From Leptospira biflexa serovar Patoc strain 'Patoc 1 (Paris)' (GTDB lineage Bacteria; Spirochaetota; Leptospiria; Leptospirales; Leptospiraceae): a DNA stretch of 64,000 nt. Both the position numbers and the translations under genes were made by a program. Location of the stretch: NCBI RefSeq assembly GCF_000017685.1, contig NC_010602.1, positions 2,063,501 through 2,127,500 of the forward strand. Direction: 5' to 3'. The notes beneath the pieces were generated by a model. The model saw only the letters and a program-made list of their open reading frames with translations. It did no database searches and was not told the DNA's origin. Numbering within the stretch: the first letter of the stretch is position 1; the number at the start of each line of letters is the position of its first letter. Shown here piece after piece: positions 28,763 to 38,153 of the stretch.

Positions 28763-30196
28763 CTACAATCCAAATCTCTTTAGAATTCGCTTTGAAAAAC
28801 TTAACTTCGAAATTTCGATAGCTGATTCGATCTGACTTATCAGTCTCCAACGGCCATTAAATTTTATATCAATCATTGTCTTCATACTTATAGGCAATTT
28901 AAGAAATCCATTGGCAGAATAAAAAGAAAAAGAACTTCCTTTTCTTTTCTGCCAATTTCCTTTTGCAAATTTATTTATATATTTTTCATCTAAATTGCAT
29001 TCAACTTTTTCATCTTTTAAACTCAAACCAATGATTGAAACAGATTGAAGAACAAATTCTATAGAGCTTCCCCTGGAAGGAACGATGGTAATGCCGGAAA
29101 TATTTTCACCGTCTTTGCTATATTCATTTAACGAAACTAAAAAAGAAAAATCTTGGAATTCAGCAGAGCAGGGAAAATTAAACTTATGCATTGTCTGCAA
29201 ACTTTCGTTTCCATTCTTTGTAATATATATATATGTTTCGGAAAGGGAGCCAGATTTAATTGCTTTATAGTTATTTAAAGAGTTAGCAAGATCATTGAGA
29301 ATTAGACTAACAGTTTCCGATTGAATATGTCTAGATTGAAGTTGGTGAAAATTTTTATTTAGAAATTCAGAATATTTGTTATATATAGATGAATAAATAT
29401 CTTCATGGATAGAGTAATAATTTGAAAAAAATCTAAGCCTATTCTCAACAATTTTTACGTCATGAAAATGGTAAAATATAACTGAAAATTGTTTATTTGA
29501 TCTTTTTTCTTTCAAAATGATTTCATGGTTATCTGAAACAAATTCATATTGCTGAACATTCCAAGGAGCAACTCCACCACCAAGGTGTTCTAATACGTGG
29601 ACTCGATTGAATTCGGTAACCCAATGGTCTAAGTATTTCTGGTCCCCAAACTTTCCATCTTCGAAACGAGAATAACACCATTCAAGACAACGATCCGCCC
29701 ACCAATGTAATATACGCATCCCATCGACGTCATTTCGAAATAAAACGAACTGAACACAATAAATTCCTGCAGTTTCAGATTGATCATATTCAGGAGAGTA
29801 ACGATGTTCAGTGATGAGGACAGAAGAATTCTTAGCCTCATCCAATAAAACTTGAGGATTAGAGAAGAAAAATAAATCTGCATCGACATATGTGCAATGC
29901 TCTAACTGAAACCGATCAATACAAAAACGAATGATCCAAGGAGTGCATGTCCAGCAGTATTCCCCTTTTGTTCTTTCCTTTTTAACGCGAAGTAATTCGG
30001 GAGATTCAAATTCTCCCAAAGAAACCAATTGCACAAAATCTAAATTCAATTTTTCAAGAGATTTATAACATTCATTATCAAATGGAAACACAAAAACCTT
30101 TGCCGTAGGATCTTTATCAGCCAAGGATCGGAGCATCGAAACTGCACGAAGCAAGTAGTTCGTATCAAATAATGTACAATAATAATTAATGGACAT
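28763..30196 (-). CDS. nucleotide-sugar glycosyltransferase (GT-A, DxD) with C-terminal extra domain
   Basis: A 477-residue protein. The N-terminal 290 residues resemble the GT-A nucleotide-diphospho-sugar transferases seen in many polysaccharide loci: YYCTLFDTNYLLRAVSM, TPWIIRFCIDRFQL, CTYVDADLFFFSNP with the DxD motif near residue 103, ITEHRYSPEYDQSETAGIYC, and a GGGVAPWNVQQYEF segment. The last 180 residues form a different, beta-rich region that I do not recognise; it could bind carbohydrate. It has an ATG start, three bases from the upstream aminotransferase gene's stop. Confidence 0.82.
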   Translation of the reverse strand: MSINYYCTLFDTNYLLRAVSMLRSLADKDPTAKVFVFPFDNECYKSLEKLNLDFVQLVSLGEFESPELLRVKKERTKGEYCWTCTPWIIRFCIDRFQLEHCTYVDADLFFFSNPQVLLDEAKNSSVLITEHRYSPEYDQSETAGIYCVQFVLFRNDVDGMRILHWWADRCLEWCYSRFEDGKFGDQKYLDHWVTEFNRVHVLEHLGGGVAPWNVQQYEFVSDNHEIILKEKRSNKQFSVIFYHFHDVKIVENRLRFFSNYYSIHEDIYSSIYNKYSEFLNKNFHQLQSRHIQSETVSLILNDLANSLNNYKAIKSGSLSETYIYITKNGNESLQTMHKFNFPCSAEFQDFSFLVSLNEYSKDGENISGITIVPSRGSSIEFVLQSVSIIGLSLKDEKVECNLDEKYINKFAKGNWQKRKGSSFSFYSANGFLKLPISMKTMIDIKFNGRWRLISQIESAIEISKLSFSKRILKRFGL

Positions 30197-30199
30197 TAA

Positions 30200-31312
30200 T
30201 TAATTTTGCCACCTATTTAAAAGTTCAACAACTCGTTCGATTTCGGATTTTGAATGAATAAAAGAAATTGGCAAACTAAGTTCCGTTTCATGAATTTCTT
30301 CTGCAATTGGATAAGAACCAACCACCCTACCCCAATCTCCAGTTTTATAATCGTTTAAAGCTCTCTGTTTATGAGGTGGCACTGGATAGTGAATTTCTGT
30401 TTTGATTCCGTTATCCAATAGATAACTTCTTAACTTTTCTCGATGAAAAGATCTGATTGGATAAATATGATGGACTTGATAGATTTTATGATCATCAGGT
30501 AGCGGTTTGATAAACATGCTTGACAATCCAGTTTCGTAAATTTGGAAGAGTTCTTTTTTATGCTGATTGATTTTGGAAAGATGTTTTAATTTAACCGAAA
30601 GAATTGCTGCTTGAATTTCATCTAGTCTTGAATTCATTCCGACAAATTCATTATAGTATTTTACCGAAGAACCATAGTTTCGAAGTTTTCGTATTTTATC
30701 AGCGATATTCGGATCATCTGTTACAACAGCACCTGCATCTCCTAATGCACCTAAGTTTTTTGTGGGATAAAAACTAAAAGCATTTACATGACCAAATGTA
30801 CCAACATTCTTTTGGTTATATTTGGCCCCATGTGCTTGCGCACAATCCTCAATTAATACTAAATTATTTACATTACAAATTTCTACAATCGGCTCCATGT
30901 CACAGGGCCTACCATAAAGATGTACCACCAACACGGCACAAGTATTCTTAGTTATCTTTTCTTTTATTTTTACAGGATCAATATTATAAGTATCCATCGA
31001 AGGTTCCACTAAAACTGGCTTAAGTCCGTTTTGAATGATAGATAAAACAGTCGCAATATAAGTATTAGAGGGAACTATTACCTCCATACCCTCTGAGAAA
31101 TTATAATATTTAAGACTTAACGTCAAAGCATCTAGTCCAGAGGCAACGCCAATACAATATTTGTTACCATTAAATGCTGCAAATTCGGCTTCAAATTTTT
31201 CCAATTCCTGACCTAATATGAACCATCCACTCTTTGCTACTCGGATGATTGCCTCATTGATTTCATCTTGAAACGGCGCATTTAGCAGTTTTAAATTTTC
31301 ATATTCAATCAT
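30200..31312 (-). CDS. fdtB: dTDP-3-keto-6-deoxyhexose 3-aminotransferase (FdtB/QdtB type)
   Basis: PLP-dependent aminotransferase of the DegT/DnrJ/EryC1/StrS family. Seen: [44 protein letters not shown] (the Asp that holds the PLP nitrogen) and [16 protein letters not shown] with the Schiff-base Lys. Position directly after an FdtA-like isomerase, plus the upstream rfbA and rfbB, points to dTDP-3-amino-3,6-dideoxygalactose or -glucose. The ATG at 31312 is preferred to a TTG at 31327; both lie within the overlap with fdtA. The exact epimer (Fuc3N or Qui3N) cannot be told by eye. Confidence 0.86.
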   Translation of the reverse strand: MIEYENLKLLNAPFQDEINEAIIRVAKSGWFILGQELEKFEAEFAAFNGNKYCIGVASGLDALTLSLKYYNFSEGMEVIVPSNTYIATVLSIIQNGLKPVLVEPSMDTYNIDPVKIKEKITKNTCAVLVVHLYGRPCDMEPIVEICNVNNLVLIEDCAQAHGAKYNQKNVGTFGHVNAFSFYPTKNLGALGDAGAVVTDDPNIADKIRKLRNYGSSVKYYNEFVGMNSRLDEIQAAILSVKLKHLSKINQHKKELFQIYETGLSSMFIKPLPDDHKIYQVHHIYPIRSFHREKLRSYLLDNGIKTEIHYPVPPHKQRALNDYKTGDWGRVVGSYPIAEEIHETELSLPISFIHSKSEIERVVELLNRWQN

Positions 31313-31739
31313 TTCTTTTTTCGGCAATGTATTTCAAAAATTCATCGTAATGACGGAGATAATCATCTTCATCAAAATAGTCAGAAGCATATACCAACAT
31401 AATGCAACCAGGGGAAATCGATTCCATGGAATGCCATAATTCTTTTCCTAGTATTACACCAAGATTACTTTCATTCATTAAAATTTTTTGCGTTTTCTCT
31501 CCATCGTTTAGATGTAAAACAAAGTTACCACTTAAACAAAAAATAACTTGGACTGTTTCTTTATGTGCGTGATTTCCTCTAGTGACATCAGAAGCATTTT
31601 TTTGAATGATATAGTATGTTCTTTTGATCTCGAAAGGAATGTCTCGATTAGATTCGGCAACAGTTAGACTCCCCTCTCTTTGATCCATAAACTGTTTCAA
31701 ACGAACATAACCGGAATTTTTTACAATGAGTTCATCCAT
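31305..31739 (-). CDS. fdtA: dTDP-4-keto-6-deoxyhexose 3,4-ketoisomerase (FdtA/QdtA type)
   Basis: A 144-residue cupin isomerase of the WxcM/FdtA family that shifts the keto group from C4 to C3 of dTDP-4-keto-6-deoxyglucose before amination. Seen: [18 protein letters not shown] with the characteristic HAHK, then [26 protein letters not shown] with a second conserved His, and a C-terminal [15 protein letters not shown]. The length fits the family. It overlaps the aminotransferase gene, a pairing typical of this pathway. No rmlC or rmlD lies in the window, consistent with this branch being the use made of the rfbA/rfbB product. Confidence 0.88.
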   Translation of the reverse strand: MDELIVKNSGYVRLKQFMDQREGSLTVAESNRDIPFEIKRTYYIIQKNASDVTRGNHAHKETVQVIFCLSGNFVLHLNDGEKTQKILMNESNLGVILGKELWHSMESISPGCIMLVYASDYFDEDDYLRHYDEFLKYIAEKRND

Positions 31740-31747
31740 AACAAAAT

Positions 31748-32440
31748 TTATTTTTTCTTCACCAAAAGAATATTGTCTAAGTAAAATCCGTTGTTAGATG
31801 GAAGCAGTTTAGACAAAAAAATTGTGATTAGCTGAATCGGAGCAAACACCAAAGGCAAACTTAATCTATAGATTGAGCGCTTCCTGGAAAAATAATAGTA
31901 TAAATAAGTACAAAACATTTGCCCAAGAGTTAAAATAAAGTTTCCCGTTTTATGTTGTTCTAAAATTTGAAAACCATTTCGCTCCAATAATGCCTTAACT
32001 CCAAACGACGAATATCTTGCAAAATCATATGGAACTTCATGTTCATCCCAAACGAAAGGAACAGTAACAATGCCAATTCCTCCTTTTTTAAGGACTCTGT
32101 TGATTTCAAGAATGAAATCATCTGGATTAAAAACGTGTTCCAGAACTTCTGTTGCTAAAAAGTAATCAAAGGTATTGGCTTTAAATGGAAAATTCTTTCC
32201 ATCATAGAAGACATCGGCAACCGGATTTGAAGAATTAATTCCATACGCATAATCCATTCCTACATATTCAGAATCTTTAAAGAAATTCTTATATGGCTTT
32301 GTGCCACATCCGATATCAAGTAACTTCCCTTTTTTTATATGAACACTTAATTTCTGGATGTTCAAAAAAAGGAATCTTCTCGTAATAAAGAAAGGATTTA
32401 GGAAGATATATTTAAAATTCGGTAAAAAGTCTCTATTCAT
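31748..32440 (-). CDS. class I SAM-dependent methyltransferase
   Basis: A 230-residue Rossmann-fold methyltransferase. Seen: LLDIGCGTKPYKNFF (SAM motif I, about residues 40-54), YVGMDYAYG (motif II acidic residue), FDYFLATEVLEHVFNPDDF and VLKKGGIGIVTVPF. The last 40 residues include a hydrophobic stretch. It probably methylates a sugar of the O-antigen or its lipid-linked precursor, but this family also includes other substrates. The ATG start overlaps the upstream fusion gene's stop (ATGA). Confidence 0.85.
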   Translation of the reverse strand: MNRDFLPNFKYIFLNPFFITRRFLFLNIQKLSVHIKKGKLLDIGCGTKPYKNFFKDSEYVGMDYAYGINSSNPVADVFYDGKNFPFKANTFDYFLATEVLEHVFNPDDFILEINRVLKKGGIGIVTVPFVWDEHEVPYDFARYSSFGVKALLERNGFQILEQHKTGNFILTLGQMFCTYLYYYFSRKRSIYRLSLPLVFAPIQLITIFLSKLLPSNNGFYLDNILLVKKK

Positions 32441-34149
32441 ATTTTTCTCTTAAATATCAATGCCCGATAGATAATTTCAGCGTCGACCAAAGAATAGTGG
32501 TCATTTGATTCAAAGGATTCCACCAATTCATATTTATCTGATAAATAATCCAAAAAAGTTTTATAATTAAAAAACCAAGCAGGATACTTTGCAATGTAAA
32601 TTTCTGGAGGGACAGTCTCAATCGTAATGCGATCAGGTAGATCTTTTATAAAAAAAGGAGTTCGATCAACAATGATTGTTTCAAAATTAAAACTTTTGAT
32701 TAACGCTAATACTTCATAAGGATTTTTGATATATGGCAAAACGCTCGACAAAATTACTGTTTTTGGCTGCCGATTCTTTACTGCCTCACCTATCGTATGA
32801 AAAAAGCGGAGTTCTTTATTTTCGAACTCTAACTTCCCAATGGAGACCATCTTCTCTTGTTCAACGATACTCCATTCTACTAAAGGTAATTTAGATAAAA
32901 ACTTCCGATTCTGAAAATAACTACTACCAAGTGATCCGCCGAAATCTAAAACCTTTAGCTTCCCTCCATTCAAGGCTGATGCAAATAATAATCCTAATAA
33001 AAGTGGCTGCGAATATTCTATGTTATCAAAAATAACCGAATCACGTTCATAAATGGCTTTTCCATCTCGAACTAATTGTAAAGAAACCTTTACTTTATTG
33101 ATGATTATATCCGAATCGTAACCTGAACAAATTGTCGATGCTTCGTCCCAAGTCGCATAATTACCAGTAAAAGTAATTTCTACCTTTCTCTCTTCATTCC
33201 TAAGAAATCCAAAAAGTCTTTTTAGAATTCTCTTCGCGAATCCAAGTAAACGTGCAGCAATTCTAGAAAAACGAGAATCCAAAGTTGGATTTTGCTGTTT
33301 AGAAATGGATCGAAAATAATTAACCATCCGATTTCTTGCTTCAAAATTCTCCTCGATAACCTTTGGGAAATCATGATTACTTTTTAACGAAAATTCTTTG
33401 CTCAAATAATCATTATCATCGCAGTGGGTACCAGAATTATCTAAACCAATATTTAATATTAAACTTTCTTTTGGATATAAAGTAAGTTTATTTTTTAAAA
33501 AAACCGAAGCATGCCAGCGGATTGCCCAACTATTATTTCGACCTAAAATTTGATCAGTCAGCATTTGGAAAAAAGGATACGTATTATCGTAATCAAAACG
33601 TGCTACTAAATCTTCGCTAATTAATTGATCTCGCAATTTTTTACCATCCGGTTCAAAATACTGCCAAGCCCTTCGCCAAGTAGCCCATCCCCAACAATCA
33701 GCCCCTCTTATAAAGTAAGTATCATCTAACCCAATTGTATTCATTGGGTAACTGTATCCATGGATACTGGCGACCTTTTCTTCCACTTTATACTTTTCTA
33801 AACCAGAATTCATAAACCGCAAAAAATACGGACTTACGAGAATATCGTCTTCTAAAACAATGACAGATCCAGTTTGTCCAATTACCTCAGAGACGCCACT
33901 TATGATTGATTTAGCAAGGCCATAATTTTCTATTCTTTCAACAATTCGAACTGATTTAAAACCTTTAATCTCTTTTAAATAGGATCTAACTTCATTAACT
34001 TTCATTAAATGAGTTTCTGCTTTTGCAAAATCAGAATATATAATTAAATCCGATTCAGAAGCTTCTTCATTCGCGATCAAAGAATCAATCACACGTTTCG
34101 TATGATCAGGCCTATTATATACAAATATTATGATAGGAGCGTATTTCAT
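32437..34149 (-). CDS. fusion: GT-A glycosyltransferase plus TIGR04325-type methyltransferase
   Basis: A 570-residue two-domain protein. Residues 1 to about 290 are a GT-A glycosyltransferase: APIIIFVYNRPDHTKRVIDS, LIIYSDFAK, VIVLEDDILVSPYFL (EDD metal site near residue 99) and DCWGWATWRRAW. After a basic linker (RILKRLFGFLRNEERK), residues from about 325 on match the TIGR04325 methyltransferase group: YATWDEASTICSGYD, LKVLDFGGSLGSSYF as SAM motif, SSVLPYIKNPYEVL and PAWFFNY. There is no frameshift or stop between the halves, so the fusion is real in this sequence. A combined transfer-and-methylate enzyme, perhaps capping the chain, is inference. It is coupled to the downstream methyltransferase. 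Confidence 0.85.
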   Translation of the reverse strand: MKYAPIIIFVYNRPDHTKRVIDSLIANEEASESDLIIYSDFAKAETHLMKVNEVRSYLKEIKGFKSVRIVERIENYGLAKSIISGVSEVIGQTGSVIVLEDDILVSPYFLRFMNSGLEKYKVEEKVASIHGYSYPMNTIGLDDTYFIRGADCWGWATWRRAWQYFEPDGKKLRDQLISEDLVARFDYDNTYPFFQMLTDQILGRNNSWAIRWHASVFLKNKLTLYPKESLILNIGLDNSGTHCDDNDYLSKEFSLKSNHDFPKVIEENFEARNRMVNYFRSISKQQNPTLDSRFSRIAARLLGFAKRILKRLFGFLRNEERKVEITFTGNYATWDEASTICSGYDSDIIINKVKVSLQLVRDGKAIYERDSVIFDNIEYSQPLLLGLLFASALNGGKLKVLDFGGSLGSSYFQNRKFLSKLPLVEWSIVEQEKMVSIGKLEFENKELRFFHTIGEAVKNRQPKTVILSSVLPYIKNPYEVLALIKSFNFETIIVDRTPFFIKDLPDRITIETVPPEIYIAKYPAWFFNYKTFLDYLSDKYELVESFESNDHYSLVDAEIIYRALIFKRKI

Positions 34150-34187
34150 TGGTTAGGATTTTGGCAAAATGAATTATGCATGCTTTT

Positions 34188-34865
34188 TTAAGTAGAGAAG
34201 TTTTTATCTAAGTAAAAACAAGTGCGGGGAGTTTTACAATAAAATGAATATCCGATTTCATTTAATAAAAGATGGATTGGATTTTTAGCAATTGTCTCAA
34301 GCTCGAAATTTAAAATTTCTATTAAAATTACTTTCGGTCTAAACTTCTTCCAATCGCCCGATTTCAAAACCGAAATTTCATTCCATTCCACATCAATATT
34401 CATAAAATCGATCTCTTTATCCAAAGAGAACTCCTGCAACACACTTGCAAGTGGTCTTACCTTAACCTTTACGCTATCTTTTGACTTATAATTCGTGGTT
34501 TCTTCTAAGAACTTAACTCTTTCGGTATCGAAGGTATTCAAAGCAGCTTCTTCAAATCGATAATAAATTAATTCAGATTCTTCTAAACTTATCCCGATAT
34601 TTAAATTTTTATCCCGCTTTCTGTGAATTTCGAACCTTTTAAATCCATCTGGAGACGGCTCAATATTAATACCAGTCCAACCCAATCCATAAAAATAATT
34701 CGTATTAGAAAACCGATACGGGTCATAAGCTCCAATGTCCACAAAATAACCATTTCTTTTATCTCCAAAAAAATCACGGAGAACCATATCCTCTCCTTCT
34801 TGGGAATAAGAACGAAAGTAGTTTTCACTTTGAAGTTTATTTACTATTCTTTTAATTAAAAACAA
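34188..34865 (-). CDS. FkbM family methyltransferase
   Basis: A 225-residue SAM-dependent methyltransferase of the FkbM family, which methylates hydroxyls on sugars and related compounds. Seen: SYSQEGEDMVLRDFFG, YFVDIGAYDPYRFSNT (SAM motif I near residue 42), GWTGINIEPSPDGF and EIDFMNIDVEWNEISVL, the family's hallmark blocks. It starts with TTG, preceded by AAAGGTG at six bases, a good ribosome site; no ATG lies nearby. Immediately after wzt, it may methylate the chain end recognised by the exporter, as seen in other ABC-dependent O-antigen systems (inference). Confidence 0.87.
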   Translation of the reverse strand: MFLIKRIVNKLQSENYFRSYSQEGEDMVLRDFFGDKRNGYFVDIGAYDPYRFSNTNYFYGLGWTGINIEPSPDGFKRFEIHRKRDKNLNIGISLEESELIYYRFEEAALNTFDTERVKFLEETTNYKSKDSVKVKVRPLASVLQEFSLDKEIDFMNIDVEWNEISVLKSGDWKKFRPKVILIEILNFELETIAKNPIHLLLNEIGYSFYCKTPRTCFYLDKNFST

Positions 34866-34892
34866 ATTAACACCTTTAGCAGAATAAATTAG

Positions 34893-36173
34893 TTATTTTT
34901 CTATCTTCAATTCAAATGGGAGACTCACTAAACCCATATTGTGATGTGGATCCAGTTCGGAAGAAGTGATACTAAGCGCTGGTAAATTTATGTTATTATC
35001 AATGACGTCATACCATTTCCTTAGATCCTTATCTCCAATTGCAATGTACATTAAATATTGTCCAACACGAAGAGAATTTTTAGGAATCTTTAAGGAAAAA
35101 TGGAATGGCTCCCCAACCTTTGGAGAATGTTCTGTCATACATGTTTTATAATTTGTAATCACACTCATTGCCAGAGGTTCGATTAATGCAAAATAAAATG
35201 ATAGTCCATCACAATGTTCCCGAATATTTAAAGTAAAATCTAAATAAACATCAACTTTTGAATCAAAGCTCCAAGAATGTTGGTTTCCCGTTCGAGGACT
35301 CACACTCGTAAACAAAGCATTTCCATTGCTATTCGTGCGACCCAATCGATCATTAATTGCTAAATTTTCTAAATTTGCTTCTTGAAAGAGACCAGTGTAT
35401 TTTTGAATGCAAACATCAATATCACTATTTTCTTCGACCATTCCATGTTTTAGCAAAATGCCTCGTTTACAAATTGCTTGAAGTGCTTGCATATTGTGAC
35501 TAACAAAAAGAACTGTTCTTCCTTCGCTGGAAACATTTTGGATTTTACCTAAACATTTCTTTTGAAACTCGGCATCACCGACAGCCAACACTTCATCAAC
35601 AATCAAAATCTCCGGCTCCAAATGTGCTGCAACAGCAAATCCCAAACGAACCATCATTCCAGAAGAATATCTTTTTACAGGAGTATCTATGTATTTTTCA
35701 ACTCCGCTAAAGTTTATGATTTCATCAAATTTACTTTTAATCTCTGCCGAGGTCATTCCAAGTATAGCCCCATTCAGAAACACATTCTCGCGACCTGTAA
35801 GGTCAGGATGAAATCCAGTTCCAACTTCTAACAATGCAGCAACACGACCTTTAATTTTAACACTACCCTGTGTAGGCGAAGTGACCTGGGATAATATTTT
35901 CAAAAGAGTCGATTTTCCAGCACCATTCTTACCGATAATGCCAACAACATCTCCACGTTTTACATCAAAACTAACATTTTTTAACGACCATACGTATTCG
36001 CTATCACTAGCAACACTTCGGTCATTAAATTGCCCTACTTGCAAATAAGGATCTTCTTTCCCGCGGAGAAGTTTCCACCATCGGTTTAAATCATGAGCCA
36101 AAGAACCTGTGCTTATTTGACCCAATCTGTATTGTTTGGAGATATTATCTATTCGTAAAACTACATCACTCAT
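34893..36173 (-). CDS. wzt: O-antigen ABC transporter ATPase (Wzt)
   Basis: The ATPase of the ABC-2 O-antigen exporter. Seen: GIIGKNGAGKSTLLK (Walker A, around residue 77), TGRENVFLNG, RYSSGMMVRLGFAV (signature), EILIVDEVLAVGD (Walker B) and VLFVSHNM (switch His). The extra C-terminal domain of about 170 residues is like the Wzt glycan-binding domain that couples export to chain termination, which fits the FkbM and fused methyltransferases downstream. Lengths and neighbours (wzm directly upstream) agree. ATG start. Confidence 0.95.
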   Translation of the reverse strand: MSDVVLRIDNISKQYRLGQISTGSLAHDLNRWWKLLRGKEDPYLQVGQFNDRSVASDSEYVWSLKNVSFDVKRGDVVGIIGKNGAGKSTLLKILSQVTSPTQGSVKIKGRVAALLEVGTGFHPDLTGRENVFLNGAILGMTSAEIKSKFDEIINFSGVEKYIDTPVKRYSSGMMVRLGFAVAAHLEPEILIVDEVLAVGDAEFQKKCLGKIQNVSSEGRTVLFVSHNMQALQAICKRGILLKHGMVEENSDIDVCIQKYTGLFQEANLENLAINDRLGRTNSNGNALFTSVSPRTGNQHSWSFDSKVDVYLDFTLNIREHCDGLSFYFALIEPLAMSVITNYKTCMTEHSPKVGEPFHFSLKIPKNSLRVGQYLMYIAIGDKDLRKWYDVIDNNINLPALSITSSELDPHHNMGLVSLPFELKIEK

Positions 36174-36204
36174 GAATTTTGTTTCCTAAAACTCAACACT
36201 GACT

Positions 36205-37080
36205 CTAAACAGTATCGATAAATGATCTCTCAACTCGATTGAAAATGATTATTGAAAGAAAAACTAAAACGACGGTAAATCCCAAACTGATTCCGAGATA
36301 GACCCAATCAAAAACACCAACTCCGAGAAGGATAAAACGAAAAGCCTCGATCAAACTTGTAACTGGATTTAATAATAAAATTAATTTCATCTTCGGAAAA
36401 TTATTAGTTACGATCGAAAGAGGAAAAACGATCGGTGAACAATACATCAAGAGTTGTACGCCAAAATTAACCAAAAATTTCAAATCCCGATACTTTGTTG
36501 TTAAGGATGAAATAATAATACCAAATCCTAAACCAATAATACCCATCAAAAAAATCAAAAAAGGGATTAAAAGATAGTAAAAACTTATCTTTATCTCTGT
36601 CCCTAAAAAGCTATAAAACAACATCACCCCTAATAACAAAACGAACTGCAGAAAAAATTTAACCAAATTTGAAATAGCAATTGATATTGGAACGATTAAG
36701 CGAGGAAAATAAACTTTTCCAAATATTGCAGCATTGACCACAAAAGTATCAGAAGTTTTCACTAAAGTATCAGCAAAGTAATTCCAAATTGTAATTCCAC
36801 TTAAATAAAATAGAAAATTTGGAATACCATCAGTAGCAATTCCTGCTACCACGCCAAATATTACTGCAAAAGTTAAAGAGGTTAAAACTGGTTGAATAAA
36901 GAACCATATGGGGCCAAGGATTGTTTGTTTATATACAGAAACTATATCTCTTCTCACGAATAGAAAAAGTAAATCTCTATATCGAATGATTTCACCTAAA
37001 CGCAAAGAATACCACTTTCTACGTGGTTCTAAAATCAAGTCCCAATCTTCGACAAGCTCAGGAGTATTAATGCTATTCAT
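36205..37080 (-). CDS. wzm: O-antigen ABC transporter permease (Wzm)
   Basis: The permease partner of Wzt, exporting undecaprenyl-linked polysaccharide across the inner membrane. Seen: a soluble N-terminus ending RYRDLLFLFVRRDI, then QTILGPIWFFIQPVL, the typical ABC-2 start, and six membrane helices with TKYRDLKFLVNF before the last ones and a YCSPIVFPLS loop. The length of 291 residues fits. An upstream TTG at 37092 would add four residues; ATG at 37080 is preferred. It is the gene before wzt, 31 bases apart. Confidence 0.94.
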   Translation of the reverse strand: MNSINTPELVEDWDLILEPRRKWYSLRLGEIIRYRDLLFLFVRRDIVSVYKQTILGPIWFFIQPVLTSLTFAVIFGVVAGIATDGIPNFLFYLSGITIWNYFADTLVKTSDTFVVNAAIFGKVYFPRLIVPISIAISNLVKFFLQFVLLLGVMLFYSFLGTEIKISFYYLLIPFLIFLMGIIGLGFGIIISSLTTKYRDLKFLVNFGVQLLMYCSPIVFPLSIVTNNFPKMKLILLLNPVTSLIEAFRFILLGVGVFDWVYLGISLGFTVVLVFLSIIIFNRVERSFIDTV

Positions 37081-37157
37081 TTTTATTTGCAACCTTATTC
37101 GAACAAATTCGCTGTTAGAGAGTAATGATGAAAAATCAAAATATGATCTTTAAAGGA

Positions 37158-38153
37158 TCATTGTTTTTTGATGGAACATGATCCAACTACAATCATAGAC
37201 AAAGATTGATCCAGATTCTGATTTGGATCAATCGCAAGAGAAAAATGAATGATAGACTCTTCACTATCCAATCGAAAACTTAGATCCGTAAATTCATCAG
37301 ATAACTCTTGTTTCGAATCATTATATCTTAACCAAACTTTTCCAGATACAATTTTCTTACAACGAACTACAACTACGTCCCCAGAATCGTGTTTTAATGC
37401 AATTGAGAATTGTTTTTTTGTGCCAAGACCATTCAATTCGTGATAACGTTCTCTTTCTGCATCAGAAACTAAAAAACCAGAGTAAAAATAAGGTAAATCA
37501 ATACTTCGGTTACAGTCTAGTGATGTAGGTGGAATAAAATTTATTCTATTTCTAATTTTTTTTCCAGGAACGCCTGCAACAACAGAATAAGGTAAAACAT
37601 CCTTTGTTATCACTGCGTTGGCTCCGATAACGCTCCCCTTACCAATTTTCAAGCCATTCATCACAAACACGTTTGCACCTAACCAACAATCATCTTCAAT
37701 TACCACTGGTTTACTAAGTTGGTTTCTTAACACAGGATCCTTCAAAACTCTACGATCCTGATCTTTAATATTCAACTCAGGGAATTTATCAAAATAATGA
37801 TTCCCTGAACTAATACTGATGTTTGCTGCAAATGTACAATAACGACCAATGGATACATCTCCAAGTATGGTAGTTCGATCTTGGATAGATGTATAATCGC
37901 CTATTTCAATTCGATTACCAGGTCCAATTTCCACGTTACGACCAATATAGACACCTTCACCTAGTAATAACTCGGTGCCATTTGGTATAATTAAATTCGA
38001 TCCGACACCAATCGAACAACCATTTGAAGAGTAAAAAGTTCCTTCACAAACCAAATGATAACGATTCGATATCTGTTCGAATCTATCGTTCAAAAGCCGA
38101 TTAAGAATCTTTATAATACGGTGAATAAAGTAACTTCTAATCTTACGAATCAT
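37158..38153 (-). CDS. left-handed beta-helix acetyltransferase with C-terminal extension
   Basis: A 331-residue protein. Residues 35 to about 195 are hexapeptide-repeat acyltransferase: GVYIGRNVEIGPGNRIEIG, a DYTSIQDRTTIL turn, ISSGNHYFD with the catalytic His near residue 117, then DDCWLGANVFVMNGLKIG, GANAVITKDV and VVAGVPGKKIR. It is the WbbJ/maltose-acetyltransferase type. The last 120 residues are an unrecognised beta-rich extension, not found in short family members. Possible role: N- or O-acetylation of an amino sugar such as the product of fdtA/fdtB (inference). It overlaps the downstream end of the dioxygenase gene (ATGA). Confidence 0.84.
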   Translation of the reverse strand: MIRKIRSYFIHRIIKILNRLLNDRFEQISNRYHLVCEGTFYSSNGCSIGVGSNLIIPNGTELLLGEGVYIGRNVEIGPGNRIEIGDYTSIQDRTTILGDVSIGRYCTFAANISISSGNHYFDKFPELNIKDQDRRVLKDPVLRNQLSKPVVIEDDCWLGANVFVMNGLKIGKGSVIGANAVITKDVLPYSVVAGVPGKKIRNRINFIPPTSLDCNRSIDLPYFYSGFLVSDAERERYHELNGLGTKKQFSIALKHDSGDVVVVRCKKIVSGKVWLRYNDSKQELSDEFTDLSFRLDSEESIIHFSLAIDPNQNLDQSLSMIVVGSCSIKKQ

